DNA of 33,178 bases, taken from Chromatiales bacterium. GTDB lineage: Bacteria > Pseudomonadota > Gammaproteobacteria > Steroidobacterales > Woeseiaceae. Made by a program: the position numbers and the translations under genes. Below the pieces are notes generated by a model, which searched no databases, was not told where the DNA came from, and saw only the letters and a list, made by a program, of their open reading frames with translations. Shown piece by piece: positions 9,514 through 20,430 of this stretch. How positions within the stretch are numbered: the first letter of the stretch is position 1; every line of letters starts with the position of its first letter. Where the stretch lies: contig JAIBDF010000024.1 of the NCBI GenBank assembly GCA_024679535.1, positions 1 to 33,178 on the forward strand, written 5' to 3'.

Positions 9514-10272
9514 TTAATTTTGGGCGGCCGCCGCGGCGATCGCCAGAAAGTCTTCTGCTTTTAGCGACGCGCCACCAATCAGCCCACCGTCGATATCCGG
9601 CTTGGCCAACAGGCCAGCCGCATTTTCACCCTTCATGCTGCCGCCGTACAGTATCTGTACGCCAGCGGCGATATTTGCATTCAGCGCTTCAAGCCGGCCG
9701 CGAATATGGCGGTGCACATCCTGAGCCTGCTCAGGGCTAGCCGTCATACCCGTACCAATCGCCCAGACCGGTTCATACGCAATCACAGCTGTCGCCAACG
9801 CATCGATTCCCGCAACATCCAGGACCGCGTCGAGCTGCTCGTCGACAACGCTTTCTGTCGTGCCGGCCTCACGCTCTTCGAGCGTTTCGCCGACGCACAG
9901 AATCGGCGTAATTCCAGCCGCTTGCGCTGCCTGGAACTTTGCAGCGACCTGGGCGCTGGTCTCACCATAAATCGCGCGGCGCTCCGAATGACCGACAATC
10001 GCATAAGTACAGCCAAGGTCCCTCAGCATGCCGGGCGCGACTTCGCCTGTAAAAGCGCCTTTTTCGTGCTCTGAGACGTTCTGTGAGCCAACACTGACAG
10101 CCGACCCTTCAGTCTGCGCCACTACTGCGGCCAGATACGGATACGGCGGGCATACCAGCAGGCTAAAACCACTGCCTTGGGGCACACCTGCGATGATCCC
10201 GGCAACCAGTTCCGCGTTTGCGGCGCTGTTGCCATTCATTTTCCAGTTTCCAGCAACCAGAATGTCACGCAT
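9514..10272 (-). CDS. tpiA: Triose-phosphate isomerase
   Basis: Cytosolic enzyme that interconverts dihydroxyacetone phosphate and glyceraldehyde 3-phosphate. The 252-residue TIM barrel has the catalytic set: Asn9 and Lys11 (AGNWKMNG), His95 (VGHSERR) and Glu167 (AYEPVWAIGTG). The phosphate-binding GGSMKGENA motif lies near the C-terminus. The ATG start follows a 75-base gap after glmM that contains a sigma-70-like promoter, so it may be transcribed apart from the upstream series. The gene order glmM-tpiA-secG is common in gammaproteobacteria outside the enterics. Confidence 0.97.
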   Translation of the reverse strand: MRDILVAGNWKMNGNSAANAELVAGIIAGVPQGSGFSLLVCPPYPYLAAVVAQTEGSAVSVGSQNVSEHEKGAFTGEVAPGMLRDLGCTYAIVGHSERRAIYGETSAQVAAKFQAAQAAGITPILCVGETLEEREAGTTESVVDEQLDAVLDVAGIDALATAVIAYEPVWAIGTGMTASPEQAQDVHRHIRGRLEALNANIAAGVQILYGGSMKGENAAGLLAKPDIDGGLIGGASLKAEDFLAIAAAAAQN

Positions 10273-10304
10273 GTCGGTGTTTCCGCAGGCTTAAAAGGCG
10301 CGCA

Positions 10305-10333
10305 AGGATACCGGGCGAAGCCCCGCAAATCAA
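10305..10333 (-). promoter_or_regulatory. Putative sigma-70 promoter of tpiA
   Basis: On the minus strand TTGATT (4 of 6 to the -35 consensus), a 17-base spacer and TATCCT (4 of 6 to the -10 consensus) stand in the glmM-tpiA gap. Transcription would start near 10298, giving a leader of about 26 bases. The GC-rich spacer holds a small GGGC/GCCC inverted repeat. Prediction from sequence only. Confidence 0.4.
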
Positions 10334-10347
10334 CGCATTATTGGGGT

Positions 10348-11682
10348 TTAGGCGGCGGCTTCGGCAACGATCGAGGCCAGGCGCTTTGCCAGAGAAACGA
10401 CTTGATCCGCGTCCTCGCCTTCCACCATGACCCGAATCACCGGTTCTGTGCCCGAAGCGCGCAGGACCACGCGGCCCTTATCGGCCAATTCGTCCTCCGC
10501 CACGGCCACCGCATCCTGGATCGCGGTTGACTCATCCGGGTTCATCCGCCGCTCGGTGCGCACGTTTACCATGGTCTGCGGGTACTTGGGCATGCCGGCC
10601 ACCAGTTCGGAAAGCGGCTTGCCTGTGCGCCTCATGATCGCCAGCACCTGCAGCGCACTGATGAGACCGTCCCCTGTTGTGGTTTTGTCCAGCACGAGCA
10701 TGTGTCCGGAGGTTTCTCCTCCGATGATGCCTCCGCTGCTGCGCAACGCCTCCAGAACATAACGGTCACCGACCGCCGCTCGTCTGAAATCGATATCCAT
10801 TGCCCGCAGTGCGTGCTCGAGGCCCAGATTGCTCATGACGGTACCGACGACCGGCCCCGTCAGAGCACCATTGTTCTTCCGATCCATAGCAAGGACATAG
10901 AGCAACTGATCCCCGTCGATGAGCTTGCCTGCTTCGTCGACCATGACCACGCGGTCGCCATCGCCGTCGAGCGCCACACCGACATCGCTTTTCACGGCCT
11001 GCACGGTCAGCTGGAGGAGCCCGGGCTCCATTGAACCGCAGCCAGAGTTAATGTTCTTGCCGTTTGGCGAGCAGCCGATCGAGATAACCTCGGCACCCAG
11101 GTTGGCGAGTGCTCGCGGTCCAACCTTGTATCCGGCACCGTTCGCGCCATCGAAAACCACCTTCATACCCTCAAGGTCGATCCCATCGGGCATGCTCGCG
11201 GCACAGAAATCCTGGTAGCGAATGCGCGCCGTATGGATACGCTTGGCCTTGCCGAGCTGCTGCGACTCCAGCGTAATCGCCGGATTTTTGAGGTGTTCCT
11301 CGATTTTCAGCTCAATGTCGTCCGTCAACTTTGAGCCGGAACGATCGAAGAACTTGATGCCGTTGTCGAAGAAGGCGTTGTGAGATGCGCTGATAACCAC
11401 GCCGAGATCGGCATCAAATTCCTGGGTCAGCCGGGCAATACCGGGCGTCGGCAGCGGCCCGAGCAACAGCACGTCAGCGCCAGCCGCGACAAATCCAGCC
11501 TCGAGGGCAGACTCGAACATGTAACCGGACAGACGCGTGTCTTTGCCAATCACCACGGTGCCACCCTGGGGAACCAGCACCTGCGCCGCCGCACTGGCGA
11601 GTCGCATCGCAAAATCCGCGGTCATCGGGTCCTTCCCGACTGTTCCCCGGACACCATCCGTCCCGAAATAATTCTTGCTCAT
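10348..11682 (-). CDS. glmM: Phosphoglucosamine mutase
   Basis: Converts glucosamine 6-phosphate to glucosamine 1-phosphate, a step toward UDP-GlcNAc for peptidoglycan and LPS. The protein has 444 residues, the usual length. The N-terminus is MSKNYFGTDGVRG. The phosphoserine loop is VISASHN, with the catalytic serine at Ser100. The Mg-binding loop DGDGDR, the sugar-binding loop GGETSGH and the C-terminal phosphate loop RASGTEP are all present. The frame is open 11 codons upstream, into folP, but the ATG at 11680-11682 gives the family N-terminus and has AGAGAG upstream. It starts 16 bases after folP. Confidence 0.97.
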   Translation of the reverse strand: MSKNYFGTDGVRGTVGKDPMTADFAMRLASAAAQVLVPQGGTVVIGKDTRLSGYMFESALEAGFVAAGADVLLLGPLPTPGIARLTQEFDADLGVVISASHNAFFDNGIKFFDRSGSKLTDDIELKIEEHLKNPAITLESQQLGKAKRIHTARIRYQDFCAASMPDGIDLEGMKVVFDGANGAGYKVGPRALANLGAEVISIGCSPNGKNINSGCGSMEPGLLQLTVQAVKSDVGVALDGDGDRVVMVDEAGKLIDGDQLLYVLAMDRKNNGALTGPVVGTVMSNLGLEHALRAMDIDFRRAAVGDRYVLEALRSSGGIIGGETSGHMLVLDKTTTGDGLISALQVLAIMRRTGKPLSELVAGMPKYPQTMVNVRTERRMNPDESTAIQDAVAVAEDELADKGRVVLRASGTEPVIRVMVEGEDADQVVSLAKRLASIVAEAAA

Positions 11683-11698
11683 TAGCTGCTCTCTGGCG

Positions 11699-12523
11699 CT
11701 ATGCGCCTGCCTCAATCACTGCCTGTACAACCTTTAATGCGTCAACCGTTGCCGCGACATCGTGAGCACGCACAATATCAGCGCCCTGCATGACTGCCAC
11801 AACCGCCGCTGCGACGCTGGCCGGAATGCGCTCGTGTACTTCACGCCGGGTCAATTCCCCCAATGTCGACTTTCTCGAGACACCGACGAGCATTGGGCGG
11901 TTGCGGACGCGCAATTGTCGCAGATTTGCCAGCAACTCGACATTGTGGCGGTGTGTCTTCCCAAAACCGAAGCCGGGATCGACAATGAGCAGTTCCTCGC
12001 CCAAACCCGCTGCAATGCAGGCGGCGAGGCGTTTTTCAAGGAAATCAGCGACATCGAGCACGACATCGTCATATTCAGGATTTTCCTGCATGGTGCGTGG
12101 CTCGCCGCGCATATGCATCAGGCAAACCGGTACCTGCAACTCCGCCGCCGCCTGCAGGGCACCCTCGCCCCGCAATGCATAGACATCGTTAATTAACGAT
12201 GCGCCGGCTGCGACAGCCTCGCGCATAACATCTGCTTTGCTGGTGTCGATGGAGATCGGGACATCGGTGACGGACCTGACGGCCTCGATAACGGGAATAA
12301 CCCGGTCCAACTCCTGCTGAATGCCCACGCTCCCCGCCCCGGGTCGCGTGGACTCCCCGCCGATATCAATGATAGCGGCGCCGCCCTCAGCCATCGTGGC
12401 TGCCTGGCGCAACGCAATATTGGGGTTGTCGAATTGACCGCCATCCGAGAATGAATCCGGAGTTATGTTAAGGATGCCCATCACGGCAGGCGCCGGGATT
12501 TGTATAGGGCCCAGGTTCAACAT
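11699..12523 (-). CDS. folP: Dihydropteroate synthase
   Basis: Condenses p-aminobenzoate with the pterin pyrophosphate to make dihydropteroate in folate synthesis; it is the sulfonamide target. The 274-residue TIM barrel has the two family signatures, GILNITPDSFSDGG (residues 16-29) and DIGGESTRPGA. The later loops DPGFGFGKT and GVSRKS are also intact. The gene lies 16 bases after ftsH and 16 bases before glmM in the conserved ftsH-folP-glmM order. Confidence 0.97.
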   Translation of the reverse strand: MLNLGPIQIPAPAVMGILNITPDSFSDGGQFDNPNIALRQAATMAEGGAAIIDIGGESTRPGAGSVGIQQELDRVIPVIEAVRSVTDVPISIDTSKADVMREAVAAGASLINDVYALRGEGALQAAAELQVPVCLMHMRGEPRTMQENPEYDDVVLDVADFLEKRLAACIAAGLGEELLIVDPGFGFGKTHRHNVELLANLRQLRVRNRPMLVGVSRKSTLGELTRREVHERIPASVAAAVVAVMQGADIVRAHDVAATVDALKVVQAVIEAGA

Positions 12524-12539
12524 GGCTCGCGGGGACTGA

Positions 12540-14465
12540 CTAGTGCTCGCTTGCTGGTCCGCCGATCGGGCCGGTCACATCCGACTCCGCCGCAGCGGAC
12601 CCGTCATCAGGACCGGCGGGATCAATTGTGTCGTCCCAGTCCTCAGGTGGCTTCGGCTCACGGCCTTCCATGATGTCCTTGATCTGGACATCACCAATCG
12701 TCTCGTATTTCACCAGCGCCTTGGCCATCGCGTGCAGTTTATCGACATTAGCCTCAAGCAAGGTCTTCGCCCGCTCGTAGTTAGAGTCGATGATGCGACG
12801 AACTTCCTCGTCGATGGCGTGCGCCGTATCGTCCGACACCTGCTTGTGCTGCGTCACCGAGCGGCCCAGGAATACTTCACCGTCGTCCTCGCTGTACGTC
12901 AGCGGACCCAGTCGATCAGACAGGCCCCACTTCGTGACCATGTTGCGAGCGATTTCGGTCGCGCGTTCGATGTCATTCGAGGCGCCGGTCGTCACACCGT
13001 CCATGCCGTTGATCATTTCTTCAGCGATGCGACCACCAAAGAGGCTGGAAATACTGCTCTGAAGCCGTTGTCGCGACATGCTGTAGCGGTCTTCTTCCGG
13101 CAGGTACATCGTCACGCCAAGCGCCCTGCCACGCGGAATAATCGTGACCTTGTAAACAGGATCGTGCTCGGGCACCAGGTAGCCGATGATGGCGTGACCG
13201 GCCTCGTGATAGGCCGTATTGAGCTTTTCCTTTTCGCTCATGACCATCGAGCGCCTCTCGGCACCCATCATGATCTTGTCCTTCGCCTGTTCGAACTCGT
13301 CCATGCTCACGACGCGTTTATTACCCCGCGCTGCAAACAATGCGGCCTCGTTCACGAGATTGGCAAGATCGGCGCCGGAGAACCCAGGCGTACCACGGGC
13401 GATTAAGCCGGGCTTAACATCGTCTGCCAGCGGCACCTTGCGCATGTGCACTTTGAGAATCTGCTCACGGCCGCGCACATCGGGGAGCGGCACCACCACC
13501 TGCCGGTCAAATCGACCCGGGCGCAGGAGCGCGGGGTCGAGAACGTCAGGACGGTTGGTCGCAGCGATGACAATGATGCCCTCGCTACCTTCGAACCCGT
13601 CCATCTCCACCAGCATCTGGTTGAGCGTTTGCTCACGCTCGTCGTGCCCACCACCCAGACCGGCGCCGCGATGGCGACCGACGGCATCGAGCTCGTCAAT
13701 GAAGATGATGCAGGGTGCCTGTTTCTTGGCCTGGTCGAACATGTCGCGTACTCGCGATGCGCCCACGCCAACAAACATCTCCACAAAGTCGGAACCCGAA
13801 ATCGTGAAGAACGGGACCTTGGCTTCACCGGCGATAGCTTTGGCTAACAGCGTCTTACCCGTGCCCGGCGGGCCTACCATGAGCACGCCCTTGGGGATCT
13901 TGCCCCCGAGTCGCTGGAACTTGCTCGGGTCCTTAAGAAAATCAACGACTTCCGAAACCTCGGCCTTCGCCTCCTCAACACCCGCTACGTCAGCAAACGT
14001 CACGCCGACCTGGTCTTCACCCAGGAGACGCGCCTTACTCTTACCGAAGGACATGGCGCCACGGCCACCGCCACCACCCTGCATCTGGCGCATGAAGTAA
14101 ATCCACACACCGATCAGCAGCAGGATCGGAAAGGAACTGATCAGGAGCTGTCCGAGCAGACTTTGCTTCTGGGGCTCGGCTGCGGAGATCTTCACGTTCT
14201 GCTTCATCAGCTCACCGATGAGCACCGTGTTGTCCGTTTCAGGGTTAATAGTATAGAACTGCAGCGTATCCGAGCTGCCGTAGCGGATCTGCTGGCCGTC
14301 GAACACGACCTCAGAGACCCTCCCGCCGCGCAGCTGCGCCTGGAATTCCGAATAATCGGCCTTCTGCGGCTGGCCCGGGTTAACGGTCGACAGCCCCTGC
14401 ACCACCGAAAGCAAGACGACGATGATGACGATAAAGACAAGTACGTTTTTGGTTAAATCATTCAC
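12540..14465 (-). CDS. ftsH: ATP-dependent zinc metalloprotease FtsH
   Basis: Membrane-anchored AAA+ protease that removes misassembled membrane proteins and short-lived regulators (in E. coli, sigma-32 and LpxC). The protein has 641 residues. The first membrane helix is at about 7-23, then a periplasmic domain, then a second helix at about 106-124. Walker A GPPGTGKT is at 198-205 and Walker B IIFIDE at 253-258. The zinc site is His420-Glu421-x2-His424 (HEAGH). The C-terminal tail is rich in Asp, Pro and Glu. The start is a GTG at 14463-14465 and no in-frame ATG lies nearby; the upstream ribosome-binding site is weak. It follows rlmE by 13 bases. Confidence 0.97.
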   Translation of the reverse strand: MNDLTKNVLVFIVIIVVLLSVVQGLSTVNPGQPQKADYSEFQAQLRGGRVSEVVFDGQQIRYGSSDTLQFYTINPETDNTVLIGELMKQNVKISAAEPQKQSLLGQLLISSFPILLLIGVWIYFMRQMQGGGGGRGAMSFGKSKARLLGEDQVGVTFADVAGVEEAKAEVSEVVDFLKDPSKFQRLGGKIPKGVLMVGPPGTGKTLLAKAIAGEAKVPFFTISGSDFVEMFVGVGASRVRDMFDQAKKQAPCIIFIDELDAVGRHRGAGLGGGHDEREQTLNQMLVEMDGFEGSEGIIVIAATNRPDVLDPALLRPGRFDRQVVVPLPDVRGREQILKVHMRKVPLADDVKPGLIARGTPGFSGADLANLVNEAALFAARGNKRVVSMDEFEQAKDKIMMGAERRSMVMSEKEKLNTAYHEAGHAIIGYLVPEHDPVYKVTIIPRGRALGVTMYLPEEDRYSMSRQRLQSSISSLFGGRIAEEMINGMDGVTTGASNDIERATEIARNMVTKWGLSDRLGPLTYSEDDGEVFLGRSVTQHKQVSDDTAHAIDEEVRRIIDSNYERAKTLLEANVDKLHAMAKALVKYETIGDVQIKDIMEGREPKPPEDWDDTIDPAGPDDGSAAAESDVTGPIGGPASEH

Positions 14466-14478
14466 GGTTCAGACGCTA

Positions 14479-15102
14479 CTACAAAGAGAAATTTCTCGCT
14501 ACCAAATAGACCTCACGGCTACCGGCACGCGAGGCCTCGGGTTTAATGACTCTCACACGCTCAAAGGAGTTCCGCGCATCGCGAACGAATTCGTCGAAAC
14601 CCTCTCCCTGGAAAACCTTGCAAACGAAGCCCCCGCCAGGTTTGAGGACTTTGCGTGCCATGTCCAGCGCCAATTCCACGAGATACATGGAGCGCGGCTG
14701 GTCCACGGCCTTCGTTCCGCTAATATTGGGGGCCATATCGCTCATTACAAGGTCGGTACCCGCGCTCCCTACTAATTCGAGCATTTGCCCGAACACCTCA
14801 TCATCCAGAAAATCACCCTGCACGAATTCGACTTCGGGCAGAGCATCCATGGCAAGAAGATCTACCGCCACAATGCGCGCCCTGCCGTTGAGCTTCTCGG
14901 TTATGTATTGACTCCAGCTTCCCGGAGCCGAGCCCAGGTCCACACACACCATGCCGGGCTTCAGCAGGCGCTCTTTCTGGTCGATCTGCTCCAGTTTGAA
15001 GACCGCACGTGAACGCCAGCCTTCTTTGCGGGCTCGCTGCACGTAGGGGTCCTTCTCCTGGCGTTCCCGCCAGCTGCTGCTGGATCGTCTAGGTTTGCTC
15101 AT
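14479..15102 (-). CDS. rlmE: 23S rRNA 2'-O-methyltransferase (U2552), RlmE/FtsJ
   Basis: Methylates the 2'-OH of U2552 in the A loop of 23S rRNA, a late step in large-subunit maturation. The 207-residue Rossmann methyltransferase has the SAM loop VDLGSAPGSWSQ (54-65) and the catalytic tetrad Lys36, Asp122 (SDMAPN), Lys162 and Glu197. The N-terminus is basic and serine-rich. It is the first gene of the minus-strand series into ftsH, as in E. coli, where both genes are heat-shock regulated. I saw no convincing sigma-32 site upstream of it here. Confidence 0.97.
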   Translation of the reverse strand: MSKPRRSSSSWRERQEKDPYVQRARKEGWRSRAVFKLEQIDQKERLLKPGMVCVDLGSAPGSWSQYITEKLNGRARIVAVDLLAMDALPEVEFVQGDFLDDEVFGQMLELVGSAGTDLVMSDMAPNISGTKAVDQPRSMYLVELALDMARKVLKPGGGFVCKVFQGEGFDEFVRDARNSFERVRVIKPEASRAGSREVYLVARNFSL

Positions 15103-15134
15103 AAATGCTGGTCATCCTGCTACACTTCGCGCCC

Positions 15135-15443
15135 ATGAACCTCAGCGAACACCAGAAAAAGTACCTGCGCGGCCTCGGTCACCAGCTCAAACCGCTGATC
15201 ATGGTCGGCGATGCCGGCCTGAGTGACGCTGTGCTCGCGGAATACGAATCCACGCTCGACCATCATGAACTCATAAAAGTCCGCGTACGGGTCGGTGACC
15301 GCGATGCGCGGGACGCCATCATAGAAAAGCTCTGCAACGACAGTGCCGCGACCCTGATCCAGCGCATCGGCAATGTCGCGCTGCTGTTCCGCCAAAACCT
15401 GAAGAAAAAGCCCGAGAAAAGAATCCGGATCCCATCCCGATAA
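15135..15443 (+). CDS. yhbY: Ribosome assembly RNA-binding protein YhbY (CRM domain)
   Basis: Small RNA-binding protein of the CRM family, associated with pre-50S particles in E. coli. The protein has 102 residues, starting MNLSEHQKKYLRGLGHQLKP. The CRM loop is changed to GDAGLSDAV (the family usually has G-x-x-G there), and HHELIKVRV follows. The C-terminus is basic. The frame is open 10 codons upstream toward rlmE, but the ATG at 15135 gives the family N-terminus. An extended -10 (TGCTACACT, 15118-15126) lies so close that the leader would be only a few bases. Divergent from rlmE, convergent with greA. Confidence 0.95.
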   Translation: MNLSEHQKKYLRGLGHQLKPLIMVGDAGLSDAVLAEYESTLDHHELIKVRVRVGDRDARDAIIEKLCNDSAATLIQRIGNVALLFRQNLKKKPEKRIRIPSR

Positions 15444-15454
15444 TACGATAATTC

Positions 15455-15931
15455 CTACTCGTACCTCACTTCAAGCACTTCTAAGGTCTTCAGGCCGTCC
15501 GGCGCCTGGAACTCGACCTCGTCGCCTTCGTTCTTGCCAATCAGCGCGCGTGCTATCGGCGAAGTAAATGAGATCATGCCCTGCTTGATATCCGCCTCAT
15601 CTTCGCCAACGATCTTGTACGTAATTTCCGTGTCCGATACTTCGTCAAGAATCACTACCGTTGAACCAAAGATGATCTTGCCGCGCGCATCGATAGCTGT
15701 GACGTCAATAACCTGCACATGGGACAGCTTGCCTTCGATATCCTTGATACGGGCTTCGATGAAGCCCTGCTGATCTTTTGCAGCGTGGTACTCGGCATTT
15801 TCCTTCAGATCGCCATGTGCGCGCGCCTCGGCAATCGCTTTGATCACCTCCGGGCGGTCTTCACTTTTAAGCTTTTTCAGCTCTGCTTGCAGCAGCTCGT
15901 GGCCGCGCGCTGTCATTGGAACCTTACTCAC
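15455..15931 (-). CDS. greA: Transcription elongation factor GreA
   Basis: Binds the RNA polymerase secondary channel and stimulates cleavage of backtracked RNA. The 158 residues match the E. coli length exactly. The N-terminal coiled coil carries the acidic tip Asp41 and Glu44 ([12 protein letters not shown]), and the C-terminal FKBP-like domain has [13 protein letters not shown]. The start is a GTG at 15929-15931 that overlaps the carB stop as GTGA; the alternative ATG five codons later would shorten the conserved N-terminus. The carA-carB-greA order is shared with Pseudomonas. Confidence 0.97.
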   Translation of the reverse strand: MSKVPMTARGHELLQAELKKLKSEDRPEVIKAIAEARAHGDLKENAEYHAAKDQQGFIEARIKDIEGKLSHVQVIDVTAIDARGKIIFGSTVVILDEVSDTEITYKIVGEDEADIKQGMISFTSPIARALIGKNEGDEVEFQAPDGLKTLEVLEVRYE

Positions 15932-18900
15932 GCCACTACCTCATTGTGCAAATCCTGCAGGCGATTGACGTCGCCGTCATCGAGGTGCTCGATGGCCCTG
16001 CACGTCGCCACGGCTGCACCGAGCGTCGTGTAATAGGTCACGGCCTTGCGAACCGCCTCGGCACGAATCGAATGCGACTCGTTGATTGCCTGCTTCCCTT
16101 CGGTGGTATTAACGATCAGGTCAATCTCACCGTTCTTGATCATATCCACGATATGCGGACGACCCTCGCGAACTTTGTTCGCTCGTCGGCATGATACACC
16201 AGCCTTGGCCAGTGTCTTGGCAGTACCGTGGGTGGCGACCAGGTCAAAACCCATTTCGACCAGAAGTTTCGCCAGTTCAACAACGCCGTCTTTATCACGC
16301 TCGCGGACACTCAATAATGCCGCGCCACTTCGCGGCAGAATCACGCCCGACGCAAGCTGGGCTTTGGCATAGGCCTCACCGAATGATCGTCCCACGCCCA
16401 TCACTTCACCGGTGGACTTCATCTCAGGACCAAGGATCGGATCGGATCCGGGGAACTTGATAAAAGGGAAAACCGCTTCCTTCACCGAAAAGTACTCCGG
16501 AATTCTCTGGTTCACATAGCCCTGCGCAGCGAGGGACTCGCCGACCATCACCTTCGCCGCAATTTTTGCCAGCGGTACGCCGATGGCCTTCGATACAAAC
16601 GGTGCGGTGCGCGACGCCCGGGGATTAACCTCAAGCAGGTAGACAATGTTGCCCTGGATGGCGAACTGGGTATTCATCAGGCCTACGACCTTCAGGCCCT
16701 TCGCAAGTTTGATTACCTGTTCTTCCATGACCTTCTGGATCTCAGGAGACAAGCTGAATGGCGGCAATGAGCACCCCGAATCGCCGGAGTGCACGCCAGC
16801 CTGCTCGATGTGTTCCATAACACCACCGATCAATACTCGCTCGCCGTCGCAAATGCAGTCGACGTCGACTTCGGTCGCCAGATCAAGGAAACGATCGAGC
16901 AGGACAGGACTGTCGTTCGACACATTAATGGCAGCATCCATATAGGCCGCCAGGTCCTCATCACTGTGGACGATCTCCATCGCGCGCCCGCCAAGAACAT
17001 AGGACGGTCGTACCACGAGCGGATAGCCGACATCCGAACCAAGCGTGAGTGCCTGCTCCTTATTACTCGCGGTCCTGTTAGGTGGTTGCTTGAGACCGAG
17101 ACTCTGCACAAGACTCTGAAAGCGCTCGCGGTCCTCAGCAAGATCAATTGAGTCCGGAGATGTACCAATAATCGGTGCGCCCGCCGCTTCGAGGTCGCGC
17201 GCCAGCTTCAGCGGCGTCTGCCCGCCATACTGCACGATGACCCCTTTCGGTTTCTCCTTCTCGATAATCTCCATGACATCTTCGAAGGTTAGTGATTCGA
17301 AGTACAGGCGATCCGAGGTGTCATAGTCGGTGGACACAGTCTCGGGGTTGCAGTTGACCATGATGGTCTCGTATCCCGATTCCTTGAGTGCCAGTGCGGC
17401 ATGCACGCAACAGTAGTCAAACTCGATGCCCTGTCCGATTCGATTGGGACCGCCACCGAGAATCATGATCTTCGCGTTGTCGGTCGGCTCGGCCTCGCAC
17501 TCCTCATCATAGGTCGAGTACATGTAGGCCGTTGTCGTTGCGAATTCGGCAGCGCAGGTATCAACACGTTTGAAGACCGGACGGACACCCATTTCAATGC
17601 GCCGCCGTCGCACGGCTGCTTCGGCACACCCAATGAGATCTGCGATCCGCGCATCCGAAAAGCCCTTGCGCTTAATGGCACGCATCAGCTTTTCATTGAG
17701 ACCAGGCAAACCCGACTCACGTATATGGTTTTCAATATTGACGAGATCGGCAATCTGTATCAGGAACCAGGGATCGATACCCGTGACGTTGGCGACATCC
17801 TCATAGGAGTAACCATGTCGCAGCGCGTCAGCCACATACAGGATGCGCTCCGGCCCCGGAATACGCAGCTCCTGCCGCAGGTGGTCACGATCCAGATCGG
17901 TAGCAATCGGCCCGCAAATTTCGTTCAGGCCCGTGACACCCGTCTCCAGGCCCCGCAGCGCCTTTTGCAGAGACTCCTGGAAATTACGCCCAATGGCCAT
18001 CACTTCACCGACCGACTTCATTTGCGTTGTCAGACGGTCATTCGCGCCGGGAAACTTTTCGAACGTAAAGCGCGGTATCTTGACGACGACGTAGTCGATC
18101 GCCGGCTCGAACGACGCTGGTGTAAGGCCACCCGTGATGTCGTTCTTGAGTTCATCCAGCGTGTAACCAACGGCAAGCTTGGCGGCGACCTTGGCAATCG
18201 GGAAACCCGTCGCCTTTGATGCCAGCGCGGACGAGCGTGAAACACGCGGATTCATCTCAATGATGAGCACACGCCCGGTATTCGGGCAAATAGCGAACTG
18301 CACATTCGATCCACCGGTCTCGACCCCGATTTTACGCAGCACATCGATAGATGCATTGCGTAACCGCTGGTATTCCTTGTCGGTAAGCGTCTGCGCCGGA
18401 GCGACCGTAATAGAGTCGCCGGTGTGCACGCCCATCGGATCGAAATTCTCAATCGCACACACAATGATGCAGTTATCGTTGCGGTCGCGAACGACCTCCA
18501 TCTCGAATTCTTTCCAGCCGATAACTGACTCTTCGATAAGCACTTCGGTCGTCGGCGACATCTCAAGGCCGTGCGCGATGATGCGCTCGAACTCTTCCCT
18601 GTTATAGGCGATTCCCCCACCGGTGCCGCCCAGCGTGAACGATGGACGAATGATCGTGGGGAAGCCGATGGCTTTTTGTTTCTCGAGCGCCTCCTCAAGC
18701 GAATGCGCAATGTCGGCACGCGGGCTCTCAAGACCGATCTCGCTCATGGCCTTCCGGAACAAGTCACGATCTTCTGCCATATCGATCGCTTCGCGGGACG
18801 CAGCGATCATTTCGACATTGTATTTCTCGAGGACGCCGTGCCGCACGAGGTCCAGTGCGCAGTTGAGGCCGGTTTGTCCGCCCATCGTTGGCAGCAGCGC

Positions 18901-19152
18901 GTCCGGACGTTCCTTTTCGATAATGCGATCGATCGCTTTCCAGTGGATGGGCTCGATATAGACGGCATCTGCGGTCTCAGGGTCCGTCATGATCGTCGCA
19001 GGATTCGAGTTCACCAGAATGACCCGGTACCCCTCCTCGCGCAGTGCCTTGCAGGCTTGCGCACCTGAGTAATCGAACTCGCAGGCCTGGCCGATAATGA
19101 TCGGGCCGGCGCCAATGATCAGGATGCTGTCTATGTCTGTGCGTTTTGGCAT
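15928..19152 (-). CDS. carB: Carbamoyl-phosphate synthase large subunit
   Basis: Makes carbamoyl phosphate from bicarbonate, ammonia delivered by CarA, and two ATP, for arginine and pyrimidine synthesis. The protein has 1074 residues in two homologous ATP-grasp halves. The first starts with [17 protein letters not shown] and the second, near residue 567, with [15 protein letters not shown]. The allosteric MGS-like domain is C-terminal, from about residue 940 ([12 protein letters not shown]). The length is normal and the frame is intact. The gene starts 22 bases after carA and ends in a 4-base overlap with greA. Confidence 0.98.
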   Translation of the reverse strand: MPKRTDIDSILIIGAGPIIIGQACEFDYSGAQACKALREEGYRVILVNSNPATIMTDPETADAVYIEPIHWKAIDRIIEKERPDALLPTMGGQTGLNCALDLVRHGVLEKYNVEMIAASREAIDMAEDRDLFRKAMSEIGLESPRADIAHSLEEALEKQKAIGFPTIIRPSFTLGGTGGGIAYNREEFERIIAHGLEMSPTTEVLIEESVIGWKEFEMEVVRDRNDNCIIVCAIENFDPMGVHTGDSITVAPAQTLTDKEYQRLRNASIDVLRKIGVETGGSNVQFAICPNTGRVLIIEMNPRVSRSSALASKATGFPIAKVAAKLAVGYTLDELKNDITGGLTPASFEPAIDYVVVKIPRFTFEKFPGANDRLTTQMKSVGEVMAIGRNFQESLQKALRGLETGVTGLNEICGPIATDLDRDHLRQELRIPGPERILYVADALRHGYSYEDVANVTGIDPWFLIQIADLVNIENHIRESGLPGLNEKLMRAIKRKGFSDARIADLIGCAEAAVRRRRIEMGVRPVFKRVDTCAAEFATTTAYMYSTYDEECEAEPTDNAKIMILGGGPNRIGQGIEFDYCCVHAALALKESGYETIMVNCNPETVSTDYDTSDRLYFESLTFEDVMEIIEKEKPKGVIVQYGGQTPLKLARDLEAAGAPIIGTSPDSIDLAEDRERFQSLVQSLGLKQPPNRTASNKEQALTLGSDVGYPLVVRPSYVLGGRAMEIVHSDEDLAAYMDAAINVSNDSPVLLDRFLDLATEVDVDCICDGERVLIGGVMEHIEQAGVHSGDSGCSLPPFSLSPEIQKVMEEQVIKLAKGLKVVGLMNTQFAIQGNIVYLLEVNPRASRTAPFVSKAIGVPLAKIAAKVMVGESLAAQGYVNQRIPEYFSVKEAVFPFIKFPGSDPILGPEMKSTGEVMGVGRSFGEAYAKAQLASGVILPRSGAALLSVRERDKDGVVELAKLLVEMGFDLVATHGTAKTLAKAGVSCRRANKVREGRPHIVDMIKNGEIDLIVNTTEGKQAINESHSIRAEAVRKAVTYYTTLGAAVATCRAIEHLDDGDVNRLQDLHNEVVA

Positions 19153-19174
19153 GTTCTGTCTGTCTATCTCAAGC

Positions 19175-20332
19175 TCAGGTTGAGAGCATCGCTCTCAGGC
19201 CGACCTTCTTTTGTGCATCCATGTACTGGATGAAGCGATCGAACAACGGCAACAGATCGTGAGGACCCGGACTGGCTTCCGGGTGCCCCTGGAAGCTGAA
19301 TGCCGGCCGGTCGGTAAACGCGATGCCCTGCAAGGTCCCATCGAACAAAGAGCGATGCGTGGTCTCGACATTGTCGGGCAGCGTCGACTCATCCACGGCA
19401 AAGCCGTGATTCTGGCTGGTGATCATCACCTTGCCGGTCCCCAGATCCTGAACCGGATGATTTGCCCCGTGATGGCCGAATTTCATCTTCTCGGTTTTGG
19501 CGCCGGCGGCCAGGGCCAGCAGCTGGTGACCGAGGCAAATACCGAACAGCGGAATACCTTTATCAAGGAACTGCCTGATAGCCGCGACGGCGTAATCACA
19601 AGGCTCCGGATCGCCGGGTCCGTTCGAGAGAAACACACCGTCCGGAGATAGAGCCAGCACTTCCTCGGCACTGGTTGTCGCGGGAACGACCGTCAGCCGG
19701 CACTCGAGATCGGAAAGCAGCCTCAGAATGTTGCGTTTGACGCCAAAATCGTAAGCCACAACATGGTACGGCGCGATGCGGCGACTCATGATGCGCTGTG
19801 GTTTCCCAAACGTCGTGCCATGGCACCACTGGTATGGCTCATCGGTGGTCACGAATCTGGCCAGGTCCATGCCGGCAATACCCGGGAACTTGCGTGCATG
19901 GCTGATCGCGGTTTCAATCGCCTGGTCACCGGTCATGATGCAGCTGGACTGCGCTCCCTTTTCACGGATGATCCGTGTCAGCTTGCGAGTATCGATATCC
20001 GCAATAGCGACGGTGTTGCCTTGCCGCAGAAATTCGCTGAGCGAACGCTCCGCCCGCCAGCTACTGGTCAACATCGTATTATCGCGGATCACCAGGCCCG
20101 ACGCGTGGATCTTCGAAGACTCCATGTCGTCACTGTTGGTGCCGGTGTTGCCGACGTGCGGATAAGTCAGGGTGACAATCTGACGACAGTAGGAAGGATC
20201 CGTCAGGATTTCCTGATATCCGGTCATGGCGGTATTGAACACGACCTCGCCGATCGTCTGTCCTTCGGCGCCGATCGAGGTACCGTGAAAAACGGTGCCG
20301 TCCTGTAGTGCAAGTATCGCTGGAGTGCTCAA
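19175..20332 (-). CDS. carA: Carbamoyl-phosphate synthase small subunit
   Basis: Glutamine amidotransferase subunit that supplies ammonia to CarB. The protein has 385 residues. The N-terminal CarA domain begins [16 protein letters not shown]. The class I amidotransferase triad is Cys266 (GICLGHQ), His350 and Glu352 (QGHPEAS). The only fitting start is TTG at 20330-20332, with GAGGG six bases upstream; the nearby ATG at 20342-20344 is in another frame. A UUG start is also known for E. coli carA. The 200-base leader upstream holds two hairpins that may bear on its control. Confidence 0.96.
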   Translation of the reverse strand: MSTPAILALQDGTVFHGTSIGAEGQTIGEVVFNTAMTGYQEILTDPSYCRQIVTLTYPHVGNTGTNSDDMESSKIHASGLVIRDNTMLTSSWRAERSLSEFLRQGNTVAIADIDTRKLTRIIREKGAQSSCIMTGDQAIETAISHARKFPGIAGMDLARFVTTDEPYQWCHGTTFGKPQRIMSRRIAPYHVVAYDFGVKRNILRLLSDLECRLTVVPATTSAEEVLALSPDGVFLSNGPGDPEPCDYAVAAIRQFLDKGIPLFGICLGHQLLALAAGAKTEKMKFGHHGANHPVQDLGTGKVMITSQNHGFAVDESTLPDNVETTHRSLFDGTLQGIAFTDRPAFSFQGHPEASPGPHDLLPLFDRFIQYMDAQKKVGLRAMLST

Positions 20333-20381
20333 GCGCGACCCTCATAGTCAATCTGATGGCGACCACTTGCGGGCCAGCGCT

Positions 20382-20404
20382 GTTGCGTCTGTTTTAGATG
20401 CAAC
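20382..20404 (-). promoter_or_regulatory. Imperfect inverted repeat in carA leader
   Basis: On the minus strand GTTGCATCT and AGACGCAAC flank AAAAC, nine pairs with one mismatch. It directly follows the hairpin at 20407-20430 and lies about 50 bases before the carA start. It could be an operator or a second leader hairpin. I do not recognise it as an ArgR, PurR or PyrR site. Confidence 0.35.
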
Positions 20405-20406
20405 AA

Positions 20407-20430
20407 AGCGGAAGGACATGGCCTTCCGCT
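20407..20430 (-). terminator. Hairpin between dapB and carA: terminator or carA leader attenuator
   Basis: AGCGGAAGG pairs perfectly with CCTTCCGCT around a six-base loop. On the minus strand it is followed by TTTGTTG, a weak U tract. It lies 105 bases after the dapB stop and 75 bases before the carA start. If carA is transcribed from the 20431-20534 side, the hairpin would sit in its leader; otherwise it ends the dnaJ-dapB transcript. Confidence 0.5.

Noticed and set aside
20130-20366. A 78-codon minus-strand frame with an ATG closer to a normal start than the carA TTG
   Set aside because: It is out of frame with carA, overlaps its conserved N-terminus and encodes nothing recognisable. The TTG with GAGGG upstream explains carA.
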